A stretch of 64,000 bases of DNA, from contig OY762510.1 in assembly GCA_963665935.1 (NCBI GenBank), positions 682,001-746,000 on the forward strand, written 5' to 3'. The notes under the pieces were generated by a model. It saw only the letters and a program-made list of their open reading frames with translations, was not told the origin of the DNA and made no database searches. Origin of the DNA: Syntrophus sp963665935. Lineage in GTDB: Bacteria > Desulfobacterota > Syntrophia > Syntrophales > Syntrophaceae. Position 1 is the stretch's first letter. Every line of letters starts with the position of its first letter. Positions 8,015-17,145 of this stretch are shown here, piece by piece. The translations under genes and the position numbers were made by a program.

Positions 8015-8629
8015 TCAGCCAAGGACATCGGAACTATCGGGGATACCCCTCATGGCTTGATCAACCAGTTCCTGAATGGCATCTTCATAGTCCTGAGCCC
8101 CCTTTAACCGGAGAGAATCCTTTGAGAGGCCGTAATTCCTTTTAATGGCGCTGTAGGAATTCCGCCAGAGCAACTGACCACTTTTCGCGCTCCGTAATTC
8201 GAAAACAGCGGAAACAGACAAGGGAGAGTAAAGGAAATAATAATTTGTCCGGCTTTCCCGCAGATCACAATATAAAATCGCGTCAACTTGCATCTGTTTG
8301 CCCAGTGCTCTGAAATATTCCGCCTTATCCTGGATGTCCTGCTCCTTTGCTTGTCCGTTGCTCAGCTGTTCATCAACAAACTGCGCCGTGATTTTGGGAT
8401 ACCCTTTAAAGTAAAGGGCTTTTTGGATCTTGTCCCGCAAGAGAAGGGCGGCCTGCTGATCAGAAGTCTCGTTGAAAACAGGCAACACGGCGATTCGATG
8501 GACATCCTCCCTGTTGCTGTCTTTCAACACAGCCGTAGCCTTTCCTGAACCACACCCGGCAAGAATAAGCACGGTCACCAAAACCGCAAAAAAGATCGAA
8601 TTTATCTTTCGGAATATCATTTTAAGCAA
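8015..8629 (-). CDS. GNA1162/DUF799-like lipoprotein
   Basis: A predicted outer-membrane or periplasmic lipoprotein of 204 residues. The N-terminus has a basic start, a hydrophobic stretch and the lipobox LAGC with Cys26. The mature part begins with HRIAVLPVFNETSDQQAALLLRDKIQKAL, a pattern of the DUF799/CsgG-like alpha-beta fold, and contains AILYCDLRESRTNYY and ELRSAKSGQLLWRNSYS. Known relatives include the meningococcal antigen GNA1162; their biochemical role is not settled. It overlaps the upstream repeat protein by 8 bp, so the two are probably translated together. Confidence 0.75.
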   Translation of the reverse strand: MLKMIFRKINSIFFAVLVTVLILAGCGSGKATAVLKDSNREDVHRIAVLPVFNETSDQQAALLLRDKIQKALYFKGYPKITAQFVDEQLSNGQAKEQDIQDKAEYFRALGKQMQVDAILYCDLRESRTNYYFLYSPLSVSAVFELRSAKSGQLLWRNSYSAIKRNYGLSKDSLRLKGAQDYEDAIQELVDQAMRGIPDSSDVLG

Positions 8630-9077
8630 TCTCCTCCTCTGACTCTTGCTTCAATTTTTCTATTTCTTCTCTGATGACCCTTTCCGCAATGCCCGGGATC
8701 ATTTCTCGTGCCATTTTCTCCACGGTCTCCACAAGAACTCTTCTCATCTCCTCCTGCGGAAGGCCCTGGGGCTGCTCTGGAGCAGGTTTTTCTTCAACAA
8801 CATCGACAAGATCATGGATTTTATCTTCCGGTCGCGATTCTTTTTCATAACCTCTTCCGTCGATAACCAGAACTTCGTGAGGCTCCTTGTTCCGCAGAAT
8901 ATCCGGTTCTTCGACAACATCAGTCAGGTCATGAATTTTCTTTGGGGATTCATCCACGATATCCACAAGATCATAAACCTTATCATTGGGTCCAGGTAGA
9001 TGTTGTTTCATGACACCTTTATTTATAATAAATTCCTCACTCTTGCGGAATTCAGGAGCATCTGAATCTTCACTCAT
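8622..9077 (-). CDS. Acidic protein with three HDLVDVVEE-type repeats, unknown function
   Basis: I do not recognise the function. The 151-residue protein has no signal peptide or membrane segment and is rich in Glu, Asp and Lys. An 11-residue motif occurs three times: KVYDLVDIVDE (about 33-43), KIHDLTDVVEE (about 47-57) and KIHDLVDVVEE (about 86-96), separated by proline-rich or charged linkers. The last ~45 residues form one amphipathic helix with MAREMIPGIAERVIREEIEKL. The shape (disordered acidic repeats plus C-terminal helix) recalls bacterial scaffold proteins such as PopZ, but that is only an analogy. The gene overlaps the lipoprotein gene by 8 bp and lies 157 bp after rsmI. Confidence 0.8.
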   Translation of the reverse strand: MSEDSDAPEFRKSEEFIINKGVMKQHLPGPNDKVYDLVDIVDESPKKIHDLTDVVEEPDILRNKEPHEVLVIDGRGYEKESRPEDKIHDLVDVVEEKPAPEQPQGLPQEEMRRVLVETVEKMAREMIPGIAERVIREEIEKLKQESEEEIA

Positions 9078-9234
9078 CCCTTTTCTCCCGGTTTCGATGG
9101 TCTCTGGCTCTCGTGTTCTTCCTTATGCTCTTCCCCTGACCAAGCCCTGAAATCTTGAGGAAATTATCATACATATCAACATAGTTCAATAAATTATCGA
9201 TCATGCCTGTTAATTTCTCTTTTTCCAGGATTCG

Positions 9235-10107
9235 TCAGGAAATATCCTGCCGATCAAGTCCGGCTTCCGTAGAAAGGGCTGCAACAACAATCGAATATAC
9301 CCGCTTTCTGGATATTCCTGTTTCTTCGACAATCCGATTGACAATATCCCGATCGGAAAAGCCGGTTTCTTTCCGATACCGGAAGCAGAGGCTTCGAACT
9401 TCTTCATCGGACCAAACTTTGGCAGCGGGTTCCTGCCCTGCAATAACCAGCGTGATCTCTCCCTTGATGCGCTTTTCTCTCAGGACCGGAAGAAGATCCT
9501 GCACTCGACCCCGGAGAATTTCCTCATGGAGTTTGGTCAGCTCTCTTGCAATAACCATCTCCCGATCGCCCAGAACCGAGCAGATGTCTTCAAGGGAAAC
9601 GACCAATCGATGCGGCGCTTCATAGAAAATCATCGTTTTTGATTCATCTTTCAATGAAAACAGCAGGTCTTTCCGCCTGCCTCCCTTGGATGGCAGGAAT
9701 CCCATGAAAACAAAGGAATCCATGGGAATGCCGGAAATGCACAGGGCCGTAATACAGGCGGACACGCCAGGAACAGGAATCACCCGAATGTTATTTCCCA
9801 GCGCCTGGCGAATCAGCACAAAACCAGGGTCCGAGATGCCGGGAGTCCCGGCATCAGAGACATAGGCCACATCGATGCCTTCCCTGAGCCGATCGATCAA
9901 CATCTGGCTCTTCCGAAATTCATTGTGCTCATAGAGACTGATCAGGGGCGTGCTGATCGAATAAGCCTCAAAGAGCTTGCGTGTTCTCCGGGTGTCCTCG
10001 GCGGCAACCAGAGCAACCTCCTTCAGCACCCGAATCGCCCGAAGGGTCATATCTTCCAGATTGCCGATGGGCGTTGCCACAACATAAAGCTTTCCCGATT
10101 CTTGCAT
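9235..10107 (-). CDS. rsmI: 16S rRNA (cytidine-1402-2'-O)-methyltransferase
   Basis: RsmI methylates the ribose of C1402 at the 30S P site, using S-adenosylmethionine. The 290-residue protein belongs to the tetrapyrrole-methylase fold: LYVVATPIGNLEDMTLRAIRVL at the N-terminus, the AAEDTRRTRKLF segment near residue 35, YVSDAGTPGISDPG near 80 and the PGVSACITAL segment near 112 are all RsmI hallmarks. The C-terminal ~60 residues (WSDEEVRSLCFRYRKETGFS) are a small helical domain also seen in family members. It starts the minus-strand group that ends with pgsA; the upstream 236 bp is a divergent promoter region shared with the UDP-xylose genes. Confidence 0.95.
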   Translation of the reverse strand: MQESGKLYVVATPIGNLEDMTLRAIRVLKEVALVAAEDTRRTRKLFEAYSISTPLISLYEHNEFRKSQMLIDRLREGIDVAYVSDAGTPGISDPGFVLIRQALGNNIRVIPVPGVSACITALCISGIPMDSFVFMGFLPSKGGRRKDLLFSLKDESKTMIFYEAPHRLVVSLEDICSVLGDREMVIARELTKLHEEILRGRVQDLLPVLREKRIKGEITLVIAGQEPAAKVWSDEEVRSLCFRYRKETGFSDRDIVNRIVEETGISRKRVYSIVVAALSTEAGLDRQDIS

Positions 10108-10230
10108 GCTTCATTCCTTTTTTAAAGAGTCCCCTATTCAACAGGGTTTTTCTGAACGAGGAAATTGTGATCACCTCTCCTTCCAATCCGGCGGTATCAA
10201 CGATGCCCCGACAATTGAAGGAAAAAGAAT

Positions 10231-10257
10231 TTTACATTTCGTTGCTGATGCTATAAA
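10231..10257 (+). promoter_or_regulatory. Candidate promoter of the UDP-xylose genes
   Basis: TTTACA (10231-10236) lies 15 bp before TATAAA (10252-10257). The -10 is preceded by TGC, an extended -10 pattern that tolerates a poor -35 spacing. The start of the decarboxylase gene is about 87 bp downstream. The rest of the 10108-10343 divergent spacer shows no other clear signal. Confidence 0.5.
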
Positions 10258-10343
10258 GATATTGCCGTAAAATCAAGTGTTCCGGATAACTACTGAAGCG
10301 AATTGAAAACAAATCAACCGAAAGATCCCTGCAGGCAACGGTC

Positions 10344-11276
10344 ATGCGCATATTGATTACCGGCGGCGCCGGTTTTCTCGGTTCCCATCTCTGCGAACGG
10401 TTACTCGCCGAAGGACATGATATCCTCTGCCTCGACAATTTTTTCACCGGCAGCAAGGACAATATCCTGTCCATGGTCGGCAATCCCCGGTTCGAACTGA
10501 TCCGTCACGACATCACCATGCCCATCTATCTGGAGGTGGATCAGATTTACAATCTGGCCTGCCCGGCCTCGCCCGTTCATTATCAGTACAACCCCATCAA
10601 AACCATCAAGACCAATGTCATGGGCGCGATCAATACCCTCGGGATGGCCAAGCGGGTCAAAGCCAGGATTCTTCAGGCGTCCACTTCGGAAGTCTATGGC
10701 GATCCGGAAGTCCATCCCCAGCATGAAGGGTACTGGGGACGGGTCAACCCCATAGGGATACGCAGCTGTTACGATGAAGGGAAAAGGGCTGCGGAATGCC
10801 TGATGATGGACTATCGCCGCCAGAATGGCCTGGATGTGAAAATCGCCAGGATTTTCAATACCTATGGGCCCCGCATGGCCTTGAACGACGGTCGGGTTGT
10901 CAGCAATTTCATTATCCAGGCCCTCTCCGGCAGGGACATTACCGTTTACGGCAACGGTTTCCAGACCCGGTCCTTCTGTTATGTCGACGACCTGATCGAA
11001 GGCCTGATCCGGCTGATGGACACGCCGGAAGAGTTTTCAGGACCGGTGAACCTGGGAAACCCTGTGGAATTCACCATTCTCGAACTTGCCGAGAAAATCA
11101 TCGCGATGACGGGTTCCTCTTCCCGGATTCTCTTTTCGCCGCTCCCCCAGGACGATCCCATTCAGCGGAGACCGGAGATCTCCCTGGCAAAGAGGATTCT
11201 GAACTGGCAACCGGAGACGTCGATGGAAAAAGGCATGGGACTTACCATTGCTTATTTCCGGGACAAGCTGAGTTGA
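10344..11276 (+). CDS. UDP-glucuronate decarboxylase (UDP-xylose synthase)
   Basis: Short-chain dehydrogenase/reductase that converts UDP-glucuronate to UDP-xylose with bound NAD. The 310 residues start MRILITGGAGFLGSHLCERL, the Rossmann GxxGxxG motif. STSEVYGDPEVHPQHEGYWG (about residues 112-131) and the catalytic Y-x3-K in SCYDEGKR (about 140-147) are characteristic of the UDP-xylose synthase family rather than of dTDP-glucose dehydratases; the ARIFNTYGPRM segment near 170 also fits. The next gene encodes UDP-glucose dehydrogenase, which supplies its substrate, 50 bp downstream. An in-cell role in making pentose-containing surface glycans is likely but not shown by sequence. Confidence 0.9.
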   Translation: MRILITGGAGFLGSHLCERLLAEGHDILCLDNFFTGSKDNILSMVGNPRFELIRHDITMPIYLEVDQIYNLACPASPVHYQYNPIKTIKTNVMGAINTLGMAKRVKARILQASTSEVYGDPEVHPQHEGYWGRVNPIGIRSCYDEGKRAAECLMMDYRRQNGLDVKIARIFNTYGPRMALNDGRVVSNFIIQALSGRDITVYGNGFQTRSFCYVDDLIEGLIRLMDTPEEFSGPVNLGNPVEFTILELAEKIIAMTGSSSRILFSPLPQDDPIQRRPEISLAKRILNWQPETSMEKGMGLTIAYFRDKLS

Positions 11277-11326
11277 ACATTGTTCATGAGCCCCTTTTAA
11301 CTTAATGACTTCAAGGATGGCGTTTT

Positions 11327-12703
11327 ATGAAATTTGAGAAAAATATCCTCTGCATCGGCGCCGGCTATGTCGGCGGTCCGACCATGGCCATGATTGCCCA
11401 CGAATGCCCTCAGTACAAAGTGACGATTGTAGACATCAACCCCGATCGCATCGCCCAGTGGAATTCCGACTCCCTGCCCATCTATGAACCCGGCCTGGAT
11501 GAACTTGTCAAAGCCACCCGGGACCGCAACCTCTTTTTCAGTACGGATATTGAACAGGGCATCCGGGAAAACGACATCATCTTTGTCAGCGTCAATACGC
11601 CCACCAAGACCTTCGGAACGGGAGCCGGCATGGCCGCGGATCTTCAGTACTGGGAAAAGACAGCCCGTCAGATTCTGGAACATTCGGCTTCACCCAAAAT
11701 CGTCATCGAAAAGAGCACGCTTCCCGTTCGGACCGCCCATGCCATGGAACGCATCCTGAACTCAACGCAGAAAAGCGTCCGGTTTGATGTCCTTTCCAAT
11801 CCGGAATTTCTTGCCGAAGGAACCGCCATCAACGACTTGAAAAACCCGGATCGCGTTCTCATCGGTTCACGGGAGACGGAAGAGGGTTTAAAAGCGAGAA
11901 GCACCCTGGTTGAGATCTATGCCAACTGGGTTCCCCGGGAGAAGATTCTCACCGCCAACATCTGGAGCAGTGAACTTTCCAAACTTGTATCCAACGCCTT
12001 TCTGGCCCAGCGGGTTTCCTCCATCAACGCCATTTCCGCCCTCTGTGAACAGACGGAGGCGGATGTGTCGGAAGTGTCAAAGGCCGTGGGTACGGACAGC
12101 CGGATCGGCTCCCGCTTCCTCAATGCCAGCATCGGCTTCGGAGGGTCCTGTTTCAAGAAGGATATCCTCAACCTGGTCTATCTCTGCCGCCATTACGGTC
12201 TGGATGACGTGGCCGATTACTGGGAAGGCGTCATTAAAATCAATTTCTACCAGCAGGAACGCTTTGTCCGGAATATGCTGACCGCCATGTTCAACACCCT
12301 GGCGGGCAAGCGGATCTGCCTCTTCGGCTTTGCCTTTAAAGCCAATACGGGCGATACGCGGGAAAGTCCGGCCATTTATGTTGCCCGCAGGCTTCTGGAA
12401 GAACAGGCCGAAGTCGTGATTACGGATCCCAAGGCCCTCGACAACGCCCGGAACGATCTGGCCAACGCCCAAGGGAAGATCCATTTTGTCGATGATCCCT
12501 ACGAGGCCGCAAAGGGATGCCATGCCATCGCGATCATGACCGAGTGGGCGCTGTACGGTGAACTCGATTATGCCCGGCTTTATCGCGATGCGGAAAAACC
12601 GGCCTTTATCTTTGACGGCCGGAACATCCTGGATCCCCAACGCTGTTTTGAGGTGGGATTCAATGTCTTCTCCATCGGAAAGCGCCCTCTGACCCATTTC
12701 TAG
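11327..12703 (+). CDS. ugd: UDP-glucose 6-dehydrogenase, animal/plant-type
   Basis: Oxidises UDP-glucose to UDP-glucuronate with two NAD+. The 458-residue protein has the N-terminal NAD motif IGAGYVGGPTMAMIA, the substrate region with SNPEFLAEGTAI near residue 160, the catalytic cysteine in GFGGSCFKKDILNL near 270 and the C-terminal UDP-binding domain (FAFKANTGDTRESPAI near 340). The N-terminus (HECPQYKVTIVDINPDRIAQWNS with VNTPTKTFGTGAG) is the form common in animals and plants and also found in some bacteria, and differs from the shorter E. coli-type Ugd. Its product feeds the preceding decarboxylase and possibly uronate-containing polysaccharides. It ends convergently with the tRNA nucleotidyltransferase gene; no strong terminator is visible in the 31-bp gap. 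Confidence 0.95.
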   Translation: MKFEKNILCIGAGYVGGPTMAMIAHECPQYKVTIVDINPDRIAQWNSDSLPIYEPGLDELVKATRDRNLFFSTDIEQGIRENDIIFVSVNTPTKTFGTGAGMAADLQYWEKTARQILEHSASPKIVIEKSTLPVRTAHAMERILNSTQKSVRFDVLSNPEFLAEGTAINDLKNPDRVLIGSRETEEGLKARSTLVEIYANWVPREKILTANIWSSELSKLVSNAFLAQRVSSINAISALCEQTEADVSEVSKAVGTDSRIGSRFLNASIGFGGSCFKKDILNLVYLCRHYGLDDVADYWEGVIKINFYQQERFVRNMLTAMFNTLAGKRICLFGFAFKANTGDTRESPAIYVARRLLEEQAEVVITDPKALDNARNDLANAQGKIHFVDDPYEAAKGCHAIAIMTEWALYGELDYARLYRDAEKPAFIFDGRNILDPQRCFEVGFNVFSIGKRPLTHF

Positions 12704-12734
12704 GCCCCAGAGTCCAAGGGAGGAATTCGGATCA

Positions 12735-15359
12735 CTACCCGCGGAGGGCCGTCAGGTAGGCCTGCGCAAAGGCCATGGCGCCGGCAAAGTCGCGTATTTC
12801 TCCGTTCAAACCTCGATCGCGGATTTCCTTTAAACAGGCGCCAAGATTCGGGTTCCTGGAAAATCCGATGGCCAGAAGATCGCGGCCCGAGACGGGCGGC
12901 CGATAATTTCGCCAGGTCGTCACATAGGTGGAAAAAATCTTTTTGAAGTTTGCGGACCGGCACCGAGACATGGCATAAAGGATTTCTTCCAGGGAGGCCT
13001 TCCCCAGAACCTCCACCGCCTGCGAGGGAAGCATTTCCGGCCGGGAGGCCATTTTCCTCATGATCTCCCTCACTTTTTCCCGTGAGCCGAGCAGTATTTC
13101 GGAATCTTCCCGCCTCAACCCGAAGGCATCGCCAAGAGCCATGACCGGCTGAGGGTCCATCGATTCCGTCATAGCCAGAAAATAGAGAAACCAGACCCGG
13201 ATCTTTTCATGGGTGTAGAGAAGACGGAACCATAAAAGCGTTTCTCGAACGGCACTAAACGCTTCCCGCATCTGCTCATCGAAAACGAGATCCGGATAGA
13301 TGGCCTCCAGCACTTTCAGTTCCTGAAGCCGTTCCATGCAGCGGATCGGATCCTCTTCCTGCAGGATCTGCCGCATTTCATGGAAAATCCGCCTCCCCGG
13401 GATATTCCGAAGGAACCCGGCATGAACGGCAGAGGAAATCAAAGAAAGCGTCTGCTTGCCCAGGGAAAAGCCGCGACGTTTCTCAAAGCGGACGGCGCGG
13501 AGAATCCGGGAGGGATCCTCGACAAAACTCAGGGAATGGAGGACCCTGATCTTTTTTTCCCGAATATCCCGCTGCGCCCCGAAGTAATCGATCAGCTCAC
13601 CGAAGCGGTGGGGATTCAAGGCTACGGCCATGGTATTGATGGTGAAGTCCCTCCGGTAAAGATCCAGTTTCAGAGTGGATTCCTCCACTTCGGGAAAGGC
13701 CCCGGGCATCCGGTAATACTCCAGCCTTGCCGTTGCCACATCCATTCTCTGCCCCCCGGAAAGGCGCACCACCGCCGTCTTGTACTTTTCGTGGGGCGAC
13801 ACCTTGGCCCCGAAAACTCCGGCCAGGGCTTTGGCAAAGACCACGCCGTCCCCTTCAACCACCAGGTCGATGTCCAGATTGTCCACCCGCATGACCATAT
13901 CCCGGACGATCCCCCCCACGAGAAAGAGGTTGAACCCCTTCCCCTCGGCGAGTTCTCCCGCCTTCTTCAGCAGTTCAAAATATTCCTCCGGCATCCTCTC
14001 CCGCAGGAGGTACCGGACGGATTTTCCCGGCATCCCGGCCGATGAGCCCTGCTCTATCTTCGTCATCCGGTCATGGAGGATTCTCATCAGGTCCGTACGG
14101 GTAATGACCCCCACCGCTCTTCGATCCTCCACTACGGGAAGAAGCCGCTGATTGCCGTCAATCACGAGACTGCGGATTTCTCCCACAGGAGACTCCGGCC
14201 TTACGGTGCGGACATCCTGGATCATGTAATCCCTGACCTTCGCCTCCCCCAGGTCGTGGCCCTGGGCGCGGCTGACCATCTGGTGGGTAACAATTCCACG
14301 GATCCGCTCGTCAGCCGATTTCACGACCAAGGCGTTGATATGATACTTGTTGAGGAGGTCGCTGGCCTTGTTGATGCTTTCATCGAGATAGATCCCCTTG
14401 ACCGGAAAGGTCATGATATCCCGTGCGGCCAGGAGCGGCTTGGCCTCTTCCCGGATATGCCGGATCAGTGCGGACTCCGCCTGGTTCAGATTAAGGTCGC
14501 GAAGAGAAGCCGCCGCCGCGGAGGCATGACCGCCTCCGCCGAAAAAAGCGGCGATCTGCGCCGCATTGAGCTGCGGCTGCGAACTCCGGGCAACCAGATA
14601 GATCCGGTCCCCCATCTGACCCAGGGCAAAAAGGGCATCGGCGGCATACATGGCCCTTAATTTGTGGACCAGGATAGCGAAGTCTTCCACATAACCCGGG
14701 GAAGAAGCCTTTGAAATCAGGACATGAAGGCCGTTGACCTCCAGAGTCCGGATATTCTTGATCAACTGGTCCAGGACATCCACCTGTTCCGCGTTGAGTT
14801 CCCGGTAAACGGTCTTTGATACCGAATCCATATCGGCGCCCCAGCCCATCAGGGCCGCCAGAGCCAGACAATCATCGGGGGTCGTGGAGGGGAACAGGAG
14901 AGAGCCCGTATCTTCATAAAGCCCCATGGCCATGACCGTGGCGATTTCAGGCGGAGGGATCAGGCCCTGTTCATTGAGAATCTTGACCATGATGGCCACC
15001 GTCGAGCCCAGTTCTTCACAGTACTCCAGATTTCCCCGGATATCGTCAGGAGAAGAGCCATGATGATCATAAAGGACCACGGTCAGACCCTTTCGCCCCA
15101 GAAGCTCCGCAAACTTCCCGATGCGGGATGCCTGCCGCGTATCTATAACAATCATTCTTGATACGGCATCCAGATCAAGCTGCCGGATTTTCACCATGTC
15201 TTCTTGAACCATCGGGGGAGCTTCCTGGAGATAATCGCGGACACTCTTTTCCTGTGAACCGGGGAAAACGATCAAGGCGTCCGGATACAGCAGCTTCGCC
15301 GCCAGCATGGAACCCAGGGCGTCAAAATCCGTCTGAATATGCGAGGTAATGATATCCAT
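12735..15359 (-). CDS. DHH-CBS-tRNA nucleotidyltransferase fusion (CCA/A-adding type)
   Basis: A three-part protein of 874 residues. Residues 1-310 are a DHH/DHHA1 phosphoesterase-like domain (HIQTDFDALGS, Asp73 in VIDTRQ, DHH at 98-100, GGGGHASAAAAS near 274). Residues 315-430 are a CBS pair (DIMTFPVKGIYLDES and DYMIQDVRTVRPES). Residues 470-874 are a class II tRNA nucleotidyltransferase with VGGIVRDM and the metal pair DIDLV (Asp496, Asp498), plus RRDFTINTMA. In Deltaproteobacteria such fusions are known as A-adding or CCA-adding enzymes of tRNA 3' ends. The start at 15359 was chosen because the frame extended upstream overlaps the next gene and does not resemble DHH N-termini. Confidence 0.9.
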   Translation of the reverse strand: MDIITSHIQTDFDALGSMLAAKLLYPDALIVFPGSQEKSVRDYLQEAPPMVQEDMVKIRQLDLDAVSRMIVIDTRQASRIGKFAELLGRKGLTVVLYDHHGSSPDDIRGNLEYCEELGSTVAIMVKILNEQGLIPPPEIATVMAMGLYEDTGSLLFPSTTPDDCLALAALMGWGADMDSVSKTVYRELNAEQVDVLDQLIKNIRTLEVNGLHVLISKASSPGYVEDFAILVHKLRAMYAADALFALGQMGDRIYLVARSSQPQLNAAQIAAFFGGGGHASAAAASLRDLNLNQAESALIRHIREEAKPLLAARDIMTFPVKGIYLDESINKASDLLNKYHINALVVKSADERIRGIVTHQMVSRAQGHDLGEAKVRDYMIQDVRTVRPESPVGEIRSLVIDGNQRLLPVVEDRRAVGVITRTDLMRILHDRMTKIEQGSSAGMPGKSVRYLLRERMPEEYFELLKKAGELAEGKGFNLFLVGGIVRDMVMRVDNLDIDLVVEGDGVVFAKALAGVFGAKVSPHEKYKTAVVRLSGGQRMDVATARLEYYRMPGAFPEVEESTLKLDLYRRDFTINTMAVALNPHRFGELIDYFGAQRDIREKKIRVLHSLSFVEDPSRILRAVRFEKRRGFSLGKQTLSLISSAVHAGFLRNIPGRRIFHEMRQILQEEDPIRCMERLQELKVLEAIYPDLVFDEQMREAFSAVRETLLWFRLLYTHEKIRVWFLYFLAMTESMDPQPVMALGDAFGLRREDSEILLGSREKVREIMRKMASRPEMLPSQAVEVLGKASLEEILYAMSRCRSANFKKIFSTYVTTWRNYRPPVSGRDLLAIGFSRNPNLGACLKEIRDRGLNGEIRDFAGAMAFAQAYLTALRG

Positions 15360-15364
15360 TTCGT

Positions 15365-16561
15365 TCAGTTGCTCCTGCCGGGAAATCGTCCCCTTTCCTT
15401 CCCGTTGAAATTCCCTGTAGAGGCCTGCGTCGGGATCAGATCGATCACCGTCACCTCCGGAGGACTGAGAAAGCGGATCGGCGGTCCCCAGGTTCCCGTT
15501 CCCCGGCTCACATGAAGGCGAGAAAGGCCGGAAAGCCGGAAGGAACCCGTATGGAACGGAAAATACCACCGGGTAACGAGACTGAAGGGAAAGATCTGGC
15601 CTTTATGGGTATGACCGGAGAGCTGCAGATCAAAACGGTCCAGGGCATTTTTGTCCACAAGCGGCTGATGCTTCAGAAGAAGGGTAAAAAACTGCGCCGG
15701 CAGGGTCTCCAGCAGCACTCCTTCTCTGACCGGCCGGTACTGGCCGGCAGCCCATCCGGCGGGATCGTCGATCCCGACAATATTGATCACCCCCGCAACG
15801 GTCACCCCTTTTCCCCGGAGCATTTCAAACCCCGCCTTGCGGGTAAATGCTTCAGCCTCGGCAATGCCCGCATAAAATTCGTGGTTTCCCGTCACCGCAT
15901 ACTTCCCCAGACGCGGCTGGATCTCCTGAAGAAGGGGCAGGACCTTCTCCATGCTGTCGATCTGCCCATCCAGAAGATCTCCTGTCGAAAGCAGGAGATC
16001 CGGCTTTGTCTCCCGAACAACCTTCAAAACCCTGGAGAGCAAATCGGAGCCATTCATCAGCCCGATATGGACATCCGAAATCTGAACGAGCCGCAGACGG
16101 CCCGTCTCCGGAGATATTTTGTCCGTTTTCAGCGTCAGGGTCTCCACGCGAATATTCCGGGCATCAAACCAGCCGTAGACGAAAACCCCCAAAGCCAGGA
16201 TCAGAGGTAAGAAAAAGGCCAATGGGGCGGACAGTAGAAGGGAAATGCCCCCTATTTTCCAGATCGATCCCACCAGGTAAAGAAAGAGGCGGCAGGCCTC
16301 AAAGACCAGGGAGAAGGAGACGAAGAGAAACAGCACCCCCATCCAGGTATATCCTACATAGGAAAGGGTCCGGGCAATCGATTCCAGTCCGTACCGTTCC
16401 GAAATCCGGATCAGAATCGGGGCAACGACCATGAAAGCCATGATCGCCGCCAACAGCATCGAGACGACCAGCCCCGGGGAAAAGGCCGACTTGGCCTTCC
16501 AGAAGACATACCCATGAAGGCCGCCATAAAGCAGGAAGAAAAGAATCAGGAAGCGAAACAT
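15365..16561 (-). CDS. Membrane-anchored metallophosphoesterase
   Basis: Calcineurin-like phosphoesterase of 398 residues. The first ~140 residues hold four or five hydrophobic helices; the soluble domain carries all metal motifs in order: ISDVHIG (D-x-H), STGDLLDG (GD-x2-D), TGNHEFY (GNHE), LLKHQPL and LSGHTHKGQ (GHTH). This matches the YaeI/YkuE group, members of which have been linked to lipid-headgroup hydrolysis, but substrate is not predictable here. The gene ends 5 bp before the nucleotidyltransferase start and lies 8 bp after lemA, so these three form one probable operon. The last ~25 residues are low-complexity and outside the conserved domain. Confidence 0.85.
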   Translation of the reverse strand: MFRFLILFFLLYGGLHGYVFWKAKSAFSPGLVVSMLLAAIMAFMVVAPILIRISERYGLESIARTLSYVGYTWMGVLFLFVSFSLVFEACRLFLYLVGSIWKIGGISLLLSAPLAFFLPLILALGVFVYGWFDARNIRVETLTLKTDKISPETGRLRLVQISDVHIGLMNGSDLLSRVLKVVRETKPDLLLSTGDLLDGQIDSMEKVLPLLQEIQPRLGKYAVTGNHEFYAGIAEAEAFTRKAGFEMLRGKGVTVAGVINIVGIDDPAGWAAGQYRPVREGVLLETLPAQFFTLLLKHQPLVDKNALDRFDLQLSGHTHKGQIFPFSLVTRWYFPFHTGSFRLSGLSRLHVSRGTGTWGPPIRFLSPPEVTVIDLIPTQASTGNFNGKERGRFPGRSN

Positions 16562-16569
16562 GCGCCTTT

Positions 16570-17145
16570 TTAAAACTTGACGTTCGGCGCCGTTTTGGCC
16601 GACGCAGGAGCCTCAAAAAAGGCTGCGGGTTGGAAGCCGAAAACCGCAGCGACCAGATTGTTGGGGAAACGCCGCACCGCTACATTGTATTGTTGAACCG
16701 CTTCGTTATACCGTCTCCTTTCCACGGCGATGCGATTTTCCGTACCGGCCAGTTCATCCTGAAGGCGAAGGAAGTTCGTATTGGACTTGAGGTCGGGATA
16801 TCTCTCCACCACCACCAGCAGTCTGCTCAAGGCCCCGGAAAGTTCGTTATTGGCCTGGATCTTCTCCGGAACCGTTCCGGCACCACCGACGCGGGCCCGG
16901 GCATTGGTGACCTCGATCAGGACCTCTTTTTCCTGTTTGGCATAACCCTTGACGGTTTCAACAAGATTGGGGATCAGGTCGTAACGTCGTTGAAGCTGAT
17001 TCTCCACCTGAGCCCAGGAACTCTTGATGGATTCATCCAAGGTGACAAAAGAATTGTATTTCCCTTTGAAAAAGGAATACAGAGAAAAAAGGACAACCAG
17101 TGTAACAGCCGCACCGACAAGAAAATTTCTCCTGCCTGCCGTCAT
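16570..17145 (-). CDS. lemA: LemA family protein
   Basis: A 191-residue protein with one N-terminal membrane helix (LVGAAVTLVVLFSLYSFF) and a long helical domain. VTLDESIKSSWAQVENQLQRRYDLIPNLV (about 34-62) and the YPDLKSNTNFLRLQDELAGTENRIAVER segment (about 113-140) are the LemA signature. The biochemical role of the family is unclear; LemA genes are often next to TPM-domain protein genes, and here one lies two genes upstream on the same strand. A 150-bp spacer separates it from the nucleotidyltransferase-like gene. Confidence 0.93.
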   Translation of the reverse strand: MTAGRRNFLVGAAVTLVVLFSLYSFFKGKYNSFVTLDESIKSSWAQVENQLQRRYDLIPNLVETVKGYAKQEKEVLIEVTNARARVGGAGTVPEKIQANNELSGALSRLLVVVERYPDLKSNTNFLRLQDELAGTENRIAVERRRYNEAVQQYNVAVRRFPNNLVAAVFGFQPAAFFEAPASAKTAPNVKF

